Below, piece after piece: positions 16,186 through 24,652 of a stretch of DNA of 64,000 nt. Numbering within the stretch: the stretch's first letter is position 1; each line of letters starts with the position of its first letter. The position numbers and the translations under genes were made by a program. Origin of the DNA: Gemmatimonadota bacterium (GTDB lineage Bacteria; Gemmatimonadota; Gemmatimonadetes; Gemmatimonadales; GWC2-71-9); the NCBI GenBank assembly GCA_003222035.1, contig QHUS01000047.1:1-64000 (forward strand), in the 5' to 3' direction. Below the pieces are notes generated by a model. It did not search any database. It worked only from the letters and a program-made list of their open reading frames with translations, and had not been told where the DNA came from.

Positions 16186-18012
16186 CTACCACACCACTCC
16201 GTAGTCGTCTCCGTGATTCGACGATCCGCCCCAGAACGTGCCGTGCACCTGGTCAAAGAAGATGGCGTTGATCGGGCCTGACGTGCGGTCGGCGAAATCG
16301 AGCGTGTAGCCCATTCGCTGGAGCTCGGCGCGCACCGTAGCTGGCGTTGACGAATTCACGGTCATCGCCCCCGGGCGTGACTCGTGGTCGCCGAACGAGC
16401 TGTGCATCTGGTAGCTCGTGATGTTCGCCGCCTCGACGGCCTGCTGCACGTTCATTCCAAACTCCACAATGTTCAGGAAGAACTGCAGCAGATTCTGATC
16501 CTGCGTGTCGCCCCCTTGGACGGCGAACGAGAGGAAGGGCCGGCCGTCCTTGAGCGCGAGGCTCGGGGTCAGCGTGACGCGCGGCCGCTTCCCCGGTGCG
16601 ATCACGTTGAACGGATTCTCTGATTCGTCGAGCACGAAACTCTGCGCGCGTTGGCTCAGACCCACGCCCGTCCGCCCCGCGATCACCGCCGGGATCCACC
16701 CGCCCGACGGCGTGACCGAAACCACCCATCCCTGCTCGTCCGCCGCCTCGATGGACGTCGTGCCTTGTGAGAAGCCGCGGGGCGCGCCCTCGGACGTGGT
16801 GGCGGGCGCGTGCTCCGGCCAGTGCTCGAGCAGCCGTTCGTACGGGTTCGTCTTCCCCATGAAGGGGTACGGATCCCCCGGCTTCACACGCGGATCGTTC
16901 CGTTCCCAGTTGATCCCCTTGGCGCGCTCACGCGCGTAGGCCTTCGAGAGGAGCCCTTCGATCGGCTCGTCCGGCGGGAACGCGGGATCGCCGTAATAGA
17001 AGTCGCGGTCGGCGAACGCCAGGCTCATCGCCTGGTACAGCGTGTGGATGTAGCGCGGGCTGTTGTAGCCCATCGCCTTGAGATCCAGCCCCTCGAGGAT
17101 GTTCAAGGTCTGCAGCAGCGCCGGCCCCTGCGTCCAGCGGTCGAGCTTATAGACCTCGATCCCTCTGTACGTGGTCATCTTGGGCTCTTCGATCTTCACC
17201 TTCCATTGGGCAAGATCGGCGAGCGCGAGCAATCCGCCCTCTTCGCGCACCGCCCGTACCAACTCCTGCGCGATGTCGCCCTTGTAAAACCGATCGTAGG
17301 CGGCGTAAATCGCGTCGCGGCGGCTCTTGCCTGCTCGGAGTGCCTGCTGTTCCGCGTCTACGAGCTTGCGGAGCGTCACCGCCAGATCGGGTTGGCGGAA
17401 GATCTCGCCTGCGACGGGCGCCTCGCGCGGTTCGCCAGGATGCGTCAGGAATACCGCAGGGGAGTACCTCCACTGCTTGATGAGATCCTTGTGTCGCTCG
17501 ATCGAGTTCGCCGTCTCCGCTTCGATCGGGTACCCGTCCGCCATCTGGAGTGCGGGGGCGAGAACCTCGCGCAGGCTCAACGTGCCGTACTCGGCGAGCA
17601 TCGTGAGCAGGCCCCCGGGAGTGCCTGGGGTGACGGCGGCGAGCGGCCCATACTCGGGCGGGTAACGCATGCCTTTTTGCTGGTAAAACTCCACGGTGGC
17701 GCCGGTGGGAGCGACGCCGAGGGCGTTGAGGGCGATGACCTTCTTGTGGCGCGGATCGTAGATCAACGCCTGGGTCTCGCCGCCCCACGACAGCACGTCC
17801 CACATCGTGGTGACCGCGCCGAGCATCGCGCAGGCGGCGTCGACGGCGTTGCCGCCCTTCTGGAACATCATCGCGCCTGCCGTGGCAGCGAGCGGCTTGC
17901 CGGTGATAGCGAGCCAGTGGCGTCCGTGCAACACCGGCTTCTGGGTGCGCTGGGCGAGGGCGGCTGCGGGGATCAGGATGCTTCCGAGCACAAGCAGGGA
18001 GACGGCACGCAT
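16186..18012 (-). CDS. ggt: Gamma-glutamyltransferase, secreted
   Basis: 608 aa from the ATG at 18012, preceded by a strong GAGAGGAGG ribosome site; a longer frame to 18054 lacks one. Signal peptide MRAVSLLVLGSILIPAAALA. The self-cleavage/nucleophile threonine is T418 in GTTSIEAADEQG, the start of the small subunit. PSGGWIPAV and PGKRPRVTLTPSL match substrate-site segments; the Gly-Gly oxyanion pair is less certain. Cleaves or transfers gamma-glutamyl groups from glutathione-type compounds in the periplasm. The divergent order with nearby DUF2779 gene (also minus) leaves a 54-base upstream spacer. Confidence 0.93.
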   Translation of the reverse strand: MRAVSLLVLGSILIPAAALAQRTQKPVLHGRHWLAITGKPLAATAGAMMFQKGGNAVDAACAMLGAVTTMWDVLSWGGETQALIYDPRHKKVIALNALGVAPTGATVEFYQQKGMRYPPEYGPLAAVTPGTPGGLLTMLAEYGTLSLREVLAPALQMADGYPIEAETANSIERHKDLIKQWRYSPAVFLTHPGEPREAPVAGEIFRQPDLAVTLRKLVDAEQQALRAGKSRRDAIYAAYDRFYKGDIAQELVRAVREEGGLLALADLAQWKVKIEEPKMTTYRGIEVYKLDRWTQGPALLQTLNILEGLDLKAMGYNSPRYIHTLYQAMSLAFADRDFYYGDPAFPPDEPIEGLLSKAYARERAKGINWERNDPRVKPGDPYPFMGKTNPYERLLEHWPEHAPATTSEGAPRGFSQGTTSIEAADEQGWVVSVTPSGGWIPAVIAGRTGVGLSQRAQSFVLDESENPFNVIAPGKRPRVTLTPSLALKDGRPFLSFAVQGGDTQDQNLLQFFLNIVEFGMNVQQAVEAANITSYQMHSSFGDHESRPGAMTVNSSTPATVRAELQRMGYTLDFADRTSGPINAIFFDQVHGTFWGGSSNHGDDYGVVW

Positions 18013-18030
18013 CGGTCCTCCTCTCGGCGG
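17995..18030 (-). promoter_or_regulatory. Ribosome-binding site deciding the ggt start
   Basis: On the minus strand GAGAGGAGG lies about 6 bases before the ATG whose first base is 18012. The upstream in-frame ATG at 18054 has no such site and would add a non-signal extension before the signal peptide. Confidence 0.7.
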
Positions 18031-18066
18031 TAACGGCAGCAAGCGACATGCCAAGCAGCGGCGCGA

Positions 18067-19560
18067 CTAGAATAGCTCCAGCTGATCCACCGCCAAGCTT
18101 CGCAGTGTTTCGAGCAGCTTTACCATCGCCCACGTATCGCGCTCACAGTAGCGCAACAAGTCCTCCCGCAGTGCCACCCGCTCGACGGCTCGCGTGTTTG
18201 CGCCCTCGAGCATCAGCCGCTGCAGCTCGACCGTGGCGACCTCGCCGTCCTGGACCTTGAGATCCGAATACGACAGCCCGGGCACCAGCGCCGGAAGCGT
18301 CCGCTTGATGCTGAACGCGCCGCCGAAGTCCGGGTGGTACACGTGGTTCCGGATCGTCGGCAGGAGATCCACGAGCCGTCGCTCAATGCGCTCGAGATCC
18401 TTGGCTAGGCTGGGGACCGCCTCCCGCAGCTGTTTGACGCACTCGCGCTCGAAGCTCGCGTAGTACGCCACCACTTTCCGCGCCCCGGCGCACGCCTCGA
18501 CCAGGGCCTCCGCCAGCGCGGGTCGCGGATCGTCCGGCCCGTCGGCGATCCACTGACGGTGGGAGAGGCCCTTGCCCGGCTCTTCCAGGTGGACGCTGAA
18601 TTGCACCGGCACCTGCTGCCACGGCCGGCACCCCGGCCACCGGGGGATCGCTAGACTCACAGTCTCGAAATCGAGATAGGCCAGGGGAGACACGAACGGC
18701 GCCAGCGCGCCCTTGAGTGAGGGTTCCACTACCATCTGCCCGGTCTGGATGGCTTTCACCTGGCGTGCGTGGACGGCCGACAACTCGAGGTCCGTGGGCA
18801 GATCGTAGATCGTGGCGTAGCCGTTGGCTTCGAGCTCGACGGCGCGCCTGCGATCGATCCGGTACAGGCTGCTCACGTGGTGATCCGGAAGCTTGGGCCA
18901 GCAGCGCGAGATGAAGGGGCAGTCGTGCGGTTTGGTGCAATGCTCACCGATGGCGACCTCCGGCAGCGGGCCGGCGAGCATCTGGCGTTGCGCCGCCAAC
19001 TGGTCCCCCACACCGATCAGCGCGGTTTCGACCAGCGGCGTCACGTCCTCCCGCACGAACAGATTCGACAGGTCGGGATGACGGCATGCGCCGTTCAAGT
19101 GCATCACCTCGGCCTGCTCGACCCGCAGCCCCGCTCGGCGGGCCACGTGCACTTGCACCGCCACGTCGGGCAGATGCTCCGGTTTGCGCGAGTTCGAGGC
19201 CTTCACCTCGATCACCTTGTAGCCGCGGGACGTCCGCTCCAGGATGTCCACGCCCACGTAGGTATCGTCGGCCAGGAACCAGGCCTCGTAGAGCGCGGGG
19301 ACGTCGCGCGTCAGGGCCTCCCGCGTCGCGGCGACCTTGTTGTCGTATTCATGGGATGGCAGGTCGATGAGCTCACCCCCGGGAACGTAGTCCCGTGCCC
19401 GCGCGCCGACGTCCCGGCCTTGTGCGAACAGATTCTGCTGCCCGGGCGTGAGCGCCAGCTCTGGCGCGTCGGGTTCGTGCACTCGCCACCAGAGCTGCTT
19501 GTGGCACTGCAGCCCGTTCAGGTACCGCGATTTGGAAAGCGGGACCGGGTCGGGTGCCAT
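18067..19560 (-). CDS. DUF2779 / RecB-like PD-(D/E)XK nuclease-type protein
   Basis: 497 aa from ATG 19560 (a GTG at 19578 would add six residues). The N-terminal LSKSRYLNGLQCHKQLWW and the KVIEVKAS segment fit a PD-(D/E)XK nuclease core; cysteines in the CTKPHDCPFISRCW region resemble the Fe-S cluster ligands of Cas4/AddB-like nucleases. The C-terminal half has AYLDFETVSLAIPRWPG and YYASFERECVKQL, a DEDD-exonuclease-like DUF2779 domain. So this looks like a two-nuclease-domain protein of unknown role. Expressed leftward; the divergent regulator gene begins 102 bases away. Confidence 0.82.
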   Translation of the reverse strand: MAPDPVPLSKSRYLNGLQCHKQLWWRVHEPDAPELALTPGQQNLFAQGRDVGARARDYVPGGELIDLPSHEYDNKVAATREALTRDVPALYEAWFLADDTYVGVDILERTSRGYKVIEVKASNSRKPEHLPDVAVQVHVARRAGLRVEQAEVMHLNGACRHPDLSNLFVREDVTPLVETALIGVGDQLAAQRQMLAGPLPEVAIGEHCTKPHDCPFISRCWPKLPDHHVSSLYRIDRRRAVELEANGYATIYDLPTDLELSAVHARQVKAIQTGQMVVEPSLKGALAPFVSPLAYLDFETVSLAIPRWPGCRPWQQVPVQFSVHLEEPGKGLSHRQWIADGPDDPRPALAEALVEACAGARKVVAYYASFERECVKQLREAVPSLAKDLERIERRLVDLLPTIRNHVYHPDFGGAFSIKRTLPALVPGLSYSDLKVQDGEVATVELQRLMLEGANTRAVERVALREDLLRYCERDTWAMVKLLETLRSLAVDQLELF

Positions 19561-19661
19561 GGGCTGAAGATTAATCACGGACGGCCCCCTGGGCCTTGAC
19601 GGGGGGCCCGCTCGGTCGATATACAGGAGCCCCGGGTTGGGTAGGGGGAGGGGGAGGGACG

Positions 19662-20294
19662 ATGGCGCTACGCGTGGTACTGGCCGACGATCACGTGGTG
19701 TTGCGGCAGGGCGTGCGCGCGTTGCTCGAGCGGCACGGCATCGACGTGGTGGCGGAAGCGGCGGACGGCCGGGCGGCAGCGGCGCTCGCGCGCGAGCTCG
19801 CGCCCAACGTTGCGGTGCTCGATATCATGATGCCCCTTCTGAACGGCATCGACGCCGCGCGCCAGATCGTGGACGCCTGTCCCGAGACGCAGGTCGTCCT
19901 GCTCACGGCACTCGAGCAGGAGCGTCTCGTCACGGAAGCCGTCCGGGCCGGCGTGCGGGGGGTCGTGCTCAAGACCCAGGCCGCGGAAGATCTGATCCAG
20001 GCGATCGAGCAAGTGTCGCGCGGCGGGTTCTACGTCGGGGCCGGCGTCTCCAAAGCCGTGGTGGAGGCCTGTCGGGCTGCCGTCGCGGACGAGGGCAGCC
20101 GGCTCACCTCGCGAGAGCGCCAGGTCGTGCAGCTCGTTGCCGAAGGCAAGTCGACCAAGCAGGTCGCCGCGCTGCTCGCCATCACTCCCAAAACCGCCGA
20201 GTTCCACCGGGCCCGCGTCATGAAGAAGCTCGACGTCCACGACGTGGCCGGGCTGGTCCGCTACGCGATCCGCGAGGGTTTGATCACGCCCTAG
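19662..20294 (+). CDS. NarL/FixJ-family response regulator
   Basis: 210 aa from ATG 19662 behind a GGGAGGG-rich ribosome region. The receiver domain has acidic pocket ADDH and phospho-acceptor D54 in VLDIMMP, and a conserved lysine in LKTQ. The C-terminal LuxR helix-turn-helix reads LTSRERQVVQLVAEGKSTKQ followed by VMKKLDVHD. The partner histidine kinase is not in the window. A G-rich low-complexity run (GGGTAGGGGGAGGGGGAGGG) occupies 19638-19658 just before the start. Confidence 0.92.
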   Translation: MALRVVLADDHVVLRQGVRALLERHGIDVVAEAADGRAAAALARELAPNVAVLDIMMPLLNGIDAARQIVDACPETQVVLLTALEQERLVTEAVRAGVRGVVLKTQAAEDLIQAIEQVSRGGFYVGAGVSKAVVEACRAAVADEGSRLTSRERQVVQLVAEGKSTKQVAALLAITPKTAEFHRARVMKKLDVHDVAGLVRYAIREGLITP

Positions 20295-20296
20295 AC

Positions 20297-20320
20297 CCGG
20301 GTGTTCTCCCGGATGCTTTT
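20297..20320 (+). terminator. Possible intrinsic terminator after the response regulator
   Basis: CCGGG (20297-20301), 6-base loop, CCCGG (20308-20312), then ATGCTTTT. The stem is only 5 bp and the T run only 4, so this is weak. It lies 3 bases after the stop codon. Confidence 0.35.
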
Positions 20321-20392
20321 AGGGATTCCCCGGGTGTTGCGGCCGCGGGCGCTCCGCACAATTCCATCCACCACTCTTCGCGAGCACAATCG

Positions 20393-21355
20393 TTGCCACC
20401 CCGCGCGCCGTTCGCCCGTCCGCCTATCGTGCTTATCGCGAACACCGGCTCGTGGCTCAACGAGGCGCTCGACAGCACGCTCGAGCCCCTGGGCTATGGC
20501 GTGGTGTCCGTCGCGAGTGGCCGGGAGCTGCTCGACCGGGCAGCCGGCGCGCGGCCGGATGTCATCCTGATGGATGCCAACCTGACGGATTTGGACAGCG
20601 TCTCGGTGTGTCGCGCGCTCCGCCAGAGTCGCAATGTGTCGTGGCACACGCCGATTCTCATGATTACGTCGACGCCCGCGACCAAGCAGCAGCGGTTGGC
20701 CGCGATCGAGGCCGGCGCACTCGACTACATGAGCCTGGCGCTCCAGGCGGAAGAGTTGATGTTGAAGCTCGACGCGCTCGCCCGGGTCAAGATCGAGACC
20801 GATCGCGCGCTCGAGGGGGGGGCCGTGGACCCCGCGACCGGCCTGTACACCAAGCGCGGGCTGGAGCTGCGCGCACGCGAGCTCGTGTCGGACGCGTTCC
20901 GGCGGCACGCACCGCTCGCCTGCATTGTGCTCGCGGTCGAGCTGGAATCAACCGGGCCGCGTGGCTCAGGGAAGGGAAAGACCAGGGAAAGGGGCCTGGC
21001 GGCGCCGCCCGCCGCGATCACGTACGCCGGCGAGGTGCTGATGGCCCGAGGTCGGGCCTCGGACTCGATCGGCCGTCTGGGGCGAAACGAGTTCGGCGTG
21101 CTCGCGCCCTCTACCACCCCCGACGGTGCAGCGCTCATGGCCCTGCGGCTGTCGACCGCGCTCGAAGTGACCGGTCCGCGGCCCGGCGGCCTGCCGCCCC
21201 TCCTCGTTCAGGCGGGGTACGAGGCAGTCGCCGATTTGCACCGGACGCCGCTCACGCCAGACCGGCTGCTGGAGCATGCGAACACGGCCCTCGCGCAGGG
21301 GCGCGGAGCGGCCGGCGAACGGATCCAACCCTATCGCCCCTCGATGTTAGCTTAG
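20393..21355 (+). CDS. Receiver-GGDEF domain protein with degenerate GGDEF motif
   Basis: 320 aa if it starts at TTG 20393, the first start-type codon before the receiver domain; no ATG is available. Receiver residues 13-125 carry phospho-acceptor D61 in VILMDANLTD and an ITSTP segment. The C-terminal domain begins DPATGLYTKRGLEL, the normal start of a GGDEF domain, but the active-site loop reads G230-R-N-E-F234 instead of GGDEF/GGEEF. It also contains an inserted Gly/Lys/Arg-rich stretch near residues 192-201 encoded by repeated GGGAA words. Diguanylate cyclase activity is therefore unlikely; a phosphorylation-responsive binding role is possible. Confidence 0.8.
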   Translation: MPPRAPFARPPIVLIANTGSWLNEALDSTLEPLGYGVVSVASGRELLDRAAGARPDVILMDANLTDLDSVSVCRALRQSRNVSWHTPILMITSTPATKQQRLAAIEAGALDYMSLALQAEELMLKLDALARVKIETDRALEGGAVDPATGLYTKRGLELRARELVSDAFRRHAPLACIVLAVELESTGPRGSGKGKTRERGLAAPPAAITYAGEVLMARGRASDSIGRLGRNEFGVLAPSTTPDGAALMALRLSTALEVTGPRPGGLPPLLVQAGYEAVADLHRTPLTPDRLLEHANTALAQGRGAAGERIQPYRPSMLA

Positions 21356-21359
21356 CAGG

Positions 21360-22235
21360 GTGTCGCCGGCAGTCGCGATCGCCCTGCTCACCCTCGTCGG
21401 ACTCCTTGTCCTGCTGCTCGTGCGCGGCAACGCCGACCAGACGCGCGTGCTGCACGACCTGCGCGAGCGGCTCGGTGCGCTCGGCGAGGCCACGAAACGC
21501 CTCGAGTCCATGGGAAGCGCCGTCACCGAGGTGCAGCAACTGCTCCAGGTGCCGAAGCTCCGTGGCACGATCGGCGAGGTGTGGCTGGAAGAGCTCTTGC
21601 GACAGATCCTCCCCGCGTCCCACTACGAGATGCAGCACGGCTTCCGCTCGGGCGAGCGCGTGGACGCGGCGCTCCGCATCGGCGACCGGCTGGTGCCGGT
21701 GGACGCGAAATTCCCGCTCGAGGCGTGCCGTCGTCTCCTCACGGCGACCGGCGAGGAAGCCGAGCGCGAGCGGCGCAGCTTCGCGCGGTCGCTCAAAGAG
21801 CGGATCGATGAGATCGCGGACAAGTACATCCGGCCCGACGAAGGCACGTTTGATTTCGCCCTGATGTACATCCCGGCCGAGAACGTGTACTACGAGGCCG
21901 TGCTGCGCGCCGAGGATCCGGGCGACACCAAGAGCGTCCTGGGCCATGCGCTGCGTCGCCGGGTGATTCCCGTCTCGCCGCACACCTTTTACGCCTACCT
22001 GCTGGTGATTCTCCACGGGCTCAAGGGGCTGCGAGTCGAGCAGCGGGCACGCGAGATCCAGGAGCAGCTGGGCGGCCTGCACCAGCAGTTCGATGCGTTC
22101 TGGACCGCGTTCCAAACCGTCGGCGCCCACCTGGCAAACGCCCAGAAGCGGTTCGACGAAAGTGAGCGCCAGGCCGGCCGGGTGCGCGCGCGCTTCGAGC
22201 AGATCAGCGGCGCGGACGGCGGCGGAGGTCGTTGA
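21360..22235 (+). CDS. rmuC: DNA recombination protein RmuC
   Basis: 291 aa from GTG 21360, shorter than E. coli RmuC (about 475 aa). N-terminal membrane anchor residues 4-22, a short coiled-coil segment (RERLGALGEATKRLESM), then the RmuC domain with LRGTIGEVWLEELL, VDAKFPLEA and VIPVSPHTFYAYLL. The missing length is mainly the long coiled coil. The family limits inversions at repeats and is nuclease-like. Ends 3 bases from the stop of the convergent DUF2911 gene. Confidence 0.9.
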   Translation: MSPAVAIALLTLVGLLVLLLVRGNADQTRVLHDLRERLGALGEATKRLESMGSAVTEVQQLLQVPKLRGTIGEVWLEELLRQILPASHYEMQHGFRSGERVDAALRIGDRLVPVDAKFPLEACRRLLTATGEEAERERRSFARSLKERIDEIADKYIRPDEGTFDFALMYIPAENVYYEAVLRAEDPGDTKSVLGHALRRRVIPVSPHTFYAYLLVILHGLKGLRVEQRAREIQEQLGGLHQQFDAFWTAFQTVGAHLANAQKRFDESERQAGRVRARFEQISGADGGGGR

Positions 22236-22238
22236 CCG

Positions 22239-22757
22239 CTAGCGCGCCGCGAGCGGGACCTGCACGACGGTCTCGCCCCAGTGCAGGTTGAGCAGTGCCC
22301 GGTCTCCGTCCACTGCGGGGAAGTAATACGCGAGCGACTCCATGAAGGGCCCCGCTTGCGGCTTCACTTTCAACCGAAGCGCATCCTTACTTTCGCCGGG
22401 GTAGGGGACGTGGAACACGTCCGCCGCCCGGCTGAAGATCAACGTCCACTCGTCGGGGCCGGGAATCGCCCAGATGCTGTACTTTCCCGCGGCGAGCGGC
22501 TGTCCTCCGATCGTCACGTCCGTGCTCACGGCGATCGTACTCGCCGCGTCGGCACCGGGGCACCAGACGCGGCCCCACGCCACCACGCCATCCTTGCCGA
22601 AGAGCGTTCGTCCCCGCGCGCTCGGCCGGTTGTAGACGATCGTCACCTGCGTGGAGCCGATCTGCTGGGTCACCGAAGCGTGCTGGCTCGGGCGCTGCGC
22701 CGCCAGCGCGGCGGCGGGGAACCACAACAGCGGTGCGAGCGTGGGCCCGCGAATCAT
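22239..22757 (-). CDS. Secreted DUF2911 protein
   Basis: 172 aa. Signal peptide with TLAPLLWFPAAALAAQ. The body has IVYNRPSARGR, a gene-family hallmark, then LFGKDGVVAWGRVWCPGAD and LAAGKYSIWAIPG, all of DUF2911 (function unknown, common in Bacteroidetes and Gemmatimonadota). ATG at 22757 overlaps the stop of the upstream FAH gene by 4 bases (ATGA), so the two are translationally coupled. Upstream open frame to 23075 is shadow of that gene. Confidence 0.87.
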   Translation of the reverse strand: MIRGPTLAPLLWFPAAALAAQRPSQHASVTQQIGSTQVTIVYNRPSARGRTLFGKDGVVAWGRVWCPGADAASTIAVSTDVTIGGQPLAAGKYSIWAIPGPDEWTLIFSRAADVFHVPYPGESKDALRLKVKPQAGPFMESLAYYFPAVDGDRALLNLHWGETVVQVPLAAR

Positions 22758-23383
22758 CGCGCCTCGGCCACGACCGGGTTGCGAAGTATGCCCACCCCGG
22801 GGATTTCGACCTCGACCACGTCGCCGTCCGCGAGCGGTCCCACGCCCGCCGGCGTTCCCGTCGCGATCAGGTCGCCGGGCTCGAGGGTCATCACGTGCGA
22901 CGCGAACGACACCAGGGTCAGGATGGTGAACACCATGTCCCGCGCGTGGCCGTGCTGTCGCTCTTTCCCGTTCACCCGACAGAAAACCTCGAGTGTAGCG
23001 AGCCGGCGCGGGTCTACCGGTACCAGCCGAGGGCCCATGGGGCAGAACGTGTCGAACCCCTTGGCGCGGGTCCATTGCTCTTCGCTCCGTTGCAGATCGC
23101 GGGCCGTCACGTCGTTGACACAGGTGATCCCCGCGATCGCGCCGCTCGCTTGCTCTTCGGTCGCCCGACGGATCGGCCGCCCGATCACGACGCCGATCTC
23201 GCCCTCGAACTCCACCTGACGCGACTCCGGCGGAAGCACGATCGTCGCTCCGTCGGCGATCACGGCGCTGGCGGGCTTCAAGAACAGCAGCGGCTTCGCC
23301 GGCACGGTGTTGCCGAGCTCCGCGGCATGGTCTCGATAGTTGCGTCCGATGCCGATGATCTTGCCGGGTCGCGCGACGCTCAT
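22754..23383 (-). CDS. Fumarylacetoacetate hydrolase family protein
   Basis: 209 aa, similar to the single-domain FAHD1/YcgM group (about 215 aa). IIGIGRNYRDHAAELG at the N-terminus, metal ligands in VEFEGEIGVVIG and a GTPAGVGPLADGD C-terminal motif are all present. Members hydrolyse acylpyruvates or decarboxylate oxaloacetate; the substrate is not predictable. ATGA overlaps at both ends couple it to the class V aminotransferase upstream and DUF2911 downstream. Confidence 0.9.
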   Translation of the reverse strand: MSVARPGKIIGIGRNYRDHAAELGNTVPAKPLLFLKPASAVIADGATIVLPPESRQVEFEGEIGVVIGRPIRRATEEQASGAIAGITCVNDVTARDLQRSEEQWTRAKGFDTFCPMGPRLVPVDPRRLATLEVFCRVNGKERQHGHARDMVFTILTLVSFASHVMTLEPGDLIATGTPAGVGPLADGDVVEVEIPGVGILRNPVVAEAR

Positions 23384-24591
23384 GGGCGGATCTGCTCGGC
23401 CAGCACCCCGACGGCGGTGTCGAGCTCGTCCTCGGTGTTGTAATAGTGCGGTGAGAAGCGCAGCACCGTCGTGGCGCGCTTGTCGTCCATGTCGAGCACC
23501 CCGGACTTCCGGTCCGCCGAGCTCGTGTTGATGCCCCGCTGCCGGAGGCGCAGCTTCAGCTCGGCCGCATCGCGGTTGGCGACCGCGATGGTCACGATGG
23601 CGCACTGCTCCCGGCCGCGGTCGAGCACGCGCACGCCCGGTAGCCCGGCGAGCTTGGGCCGCAGATCACCCGCGAGCTGCCGGGCGCGGTTGCGACCGGC
23701 GGCCCCGACGGCCAGGGCGTATCGCACCGCCGCCCCCAGGCCTGCGAGCAGCGCATAGGCGAATTCCCAGTTCTCGAAGCGGCGCGCGCCGTCCGCCAGT
23801 CGAAACGCATCAGGGTCGGTCCAGTCCGCGCCCCGCATGTCGACGAACAGAGGGAAGGATCCCTGCTCGAGCATGCGGTCGGACACGTAGAGGAACCCGA
23901 TGCCGCGCGGCCCCCGCAGGAATTTCCGCCCCGTTCCGGCGAGGAAGTCGCAATGCAGGCTGGTGACGTCGACCGCCAGCTGGCCGACGGCCTGACACCC
24001 GTCGATCAGATAGGGCACGCCGAGCTCCGCACACACTGCGCCCACCCCCTGCGCGTCCTGCACCAGCCCGGAGTTTGTCGGCACCCAGCTGAGCGCGACC
24101 AGGCGCGTGCGGGGGTGACTGGCGAGGCGGCGCACGCTGGCGGGATCGACGCCGCCCTCGGGGAGATCGTCCGCGCGTACGGTCTCGACGCCCAGGCGCT
24201 GCGCCAGGGACAGGTACGTCAACTGGTTCGAAGGATAGTCGGCTCGCGTCGTGACGATGCGATCGCCCGGATGGAAGTCGAACGCGGAGACAGCCTGGTT
24301 GAACGCGACCGTCGCATTCTCGACGATCGCGATGTTCCGTGCTGCCGTGCCGACGAGGCGTCCCAGCAGCTCGTACGCCTCGCGCACCTGAGGTTCCGCC
24401 TCGTCTTCCGCCTCATAGCCGCCGATCGCCGCCTCGCGCTCGAGATGCTGAGTGAGCGCCTGCAGCACAACCTGGGGCATCAGGGCCGCGCCCGCGTTGT
24501 TCAAATGAATCCGGTCGCGGCATCCAGGAGTGTCGCGGCGCCAACGGTCGAGCTCGGCAGGGACGGGGAGGGGAGCGGTTCGGGTCGTCAT
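23380..24591 (-). CDS. Class V aminotransferase-fold PLP enzyme
   Basis: 403 aa from ATG 24591 (a longer frame reaches 24648). N-terminal RIHLNNAGAALMP is typical of cysteine desulfurase/kynureninase-like fold-type I enzymes. PLP lysine K223 lies in GTGRKFLRGPRG. The C-terminal ADRKSGVLDMDDKRATTVLR segment and the active-site pattern resemble the isopenicillin-N-epimerase-like group rather than IscS; no catalytic cysteine loop is evident. Heads a three-gene coupled unit with FAH and DUF2911 proteins. Confidence 0.88.
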   Translation of the reverse strand: MTTRTAPLPVPAELDRWRRDTPGCRDRIHLNNAGAALMPQVVLQALTQHLEREAAIGGYEAEDEAEPQVREAYELLGRLVGTAARNIAIVENATVAFNQAVSAFDFHPGDRIVTTRADYPSNQLTYLSLAQRLGVETVRADDLPEGGVDPASVRRLASHPRTRLVALSWVPTNSGLVQDAQGVGAVCAELGVPYLIDGCQAVGQLAVDVTSLHCDFLAGTGRKFLRGPRGIGFLYVSDRMLEQGSFPLFVDMRGADWTDPDAFRLADGARRFENWEFAYALLAGLGAAVRYALAVGAAGRNRARQLAGDLRPKLAGLPGVRVLDRGREQCAIVTIAVANRDAAELKLRLRQRGINTSSADRKSGVLDMDDKRATTVLRFSPHYYNTEDELDTAVGVLAEQIRP

Positions 24592-24652
24592 GTGAGAAAG
24601 GTCGCGGGACGACTGAGCGGGCTCAAGACGCCCTATGAGCCTACGCACGAGC

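Noticed and set aside
16810-18033. 407-codon frame antisense to ggt
   Set aside because: No motif; ggt has signal peptide, ribosome site and catalytic threonine.
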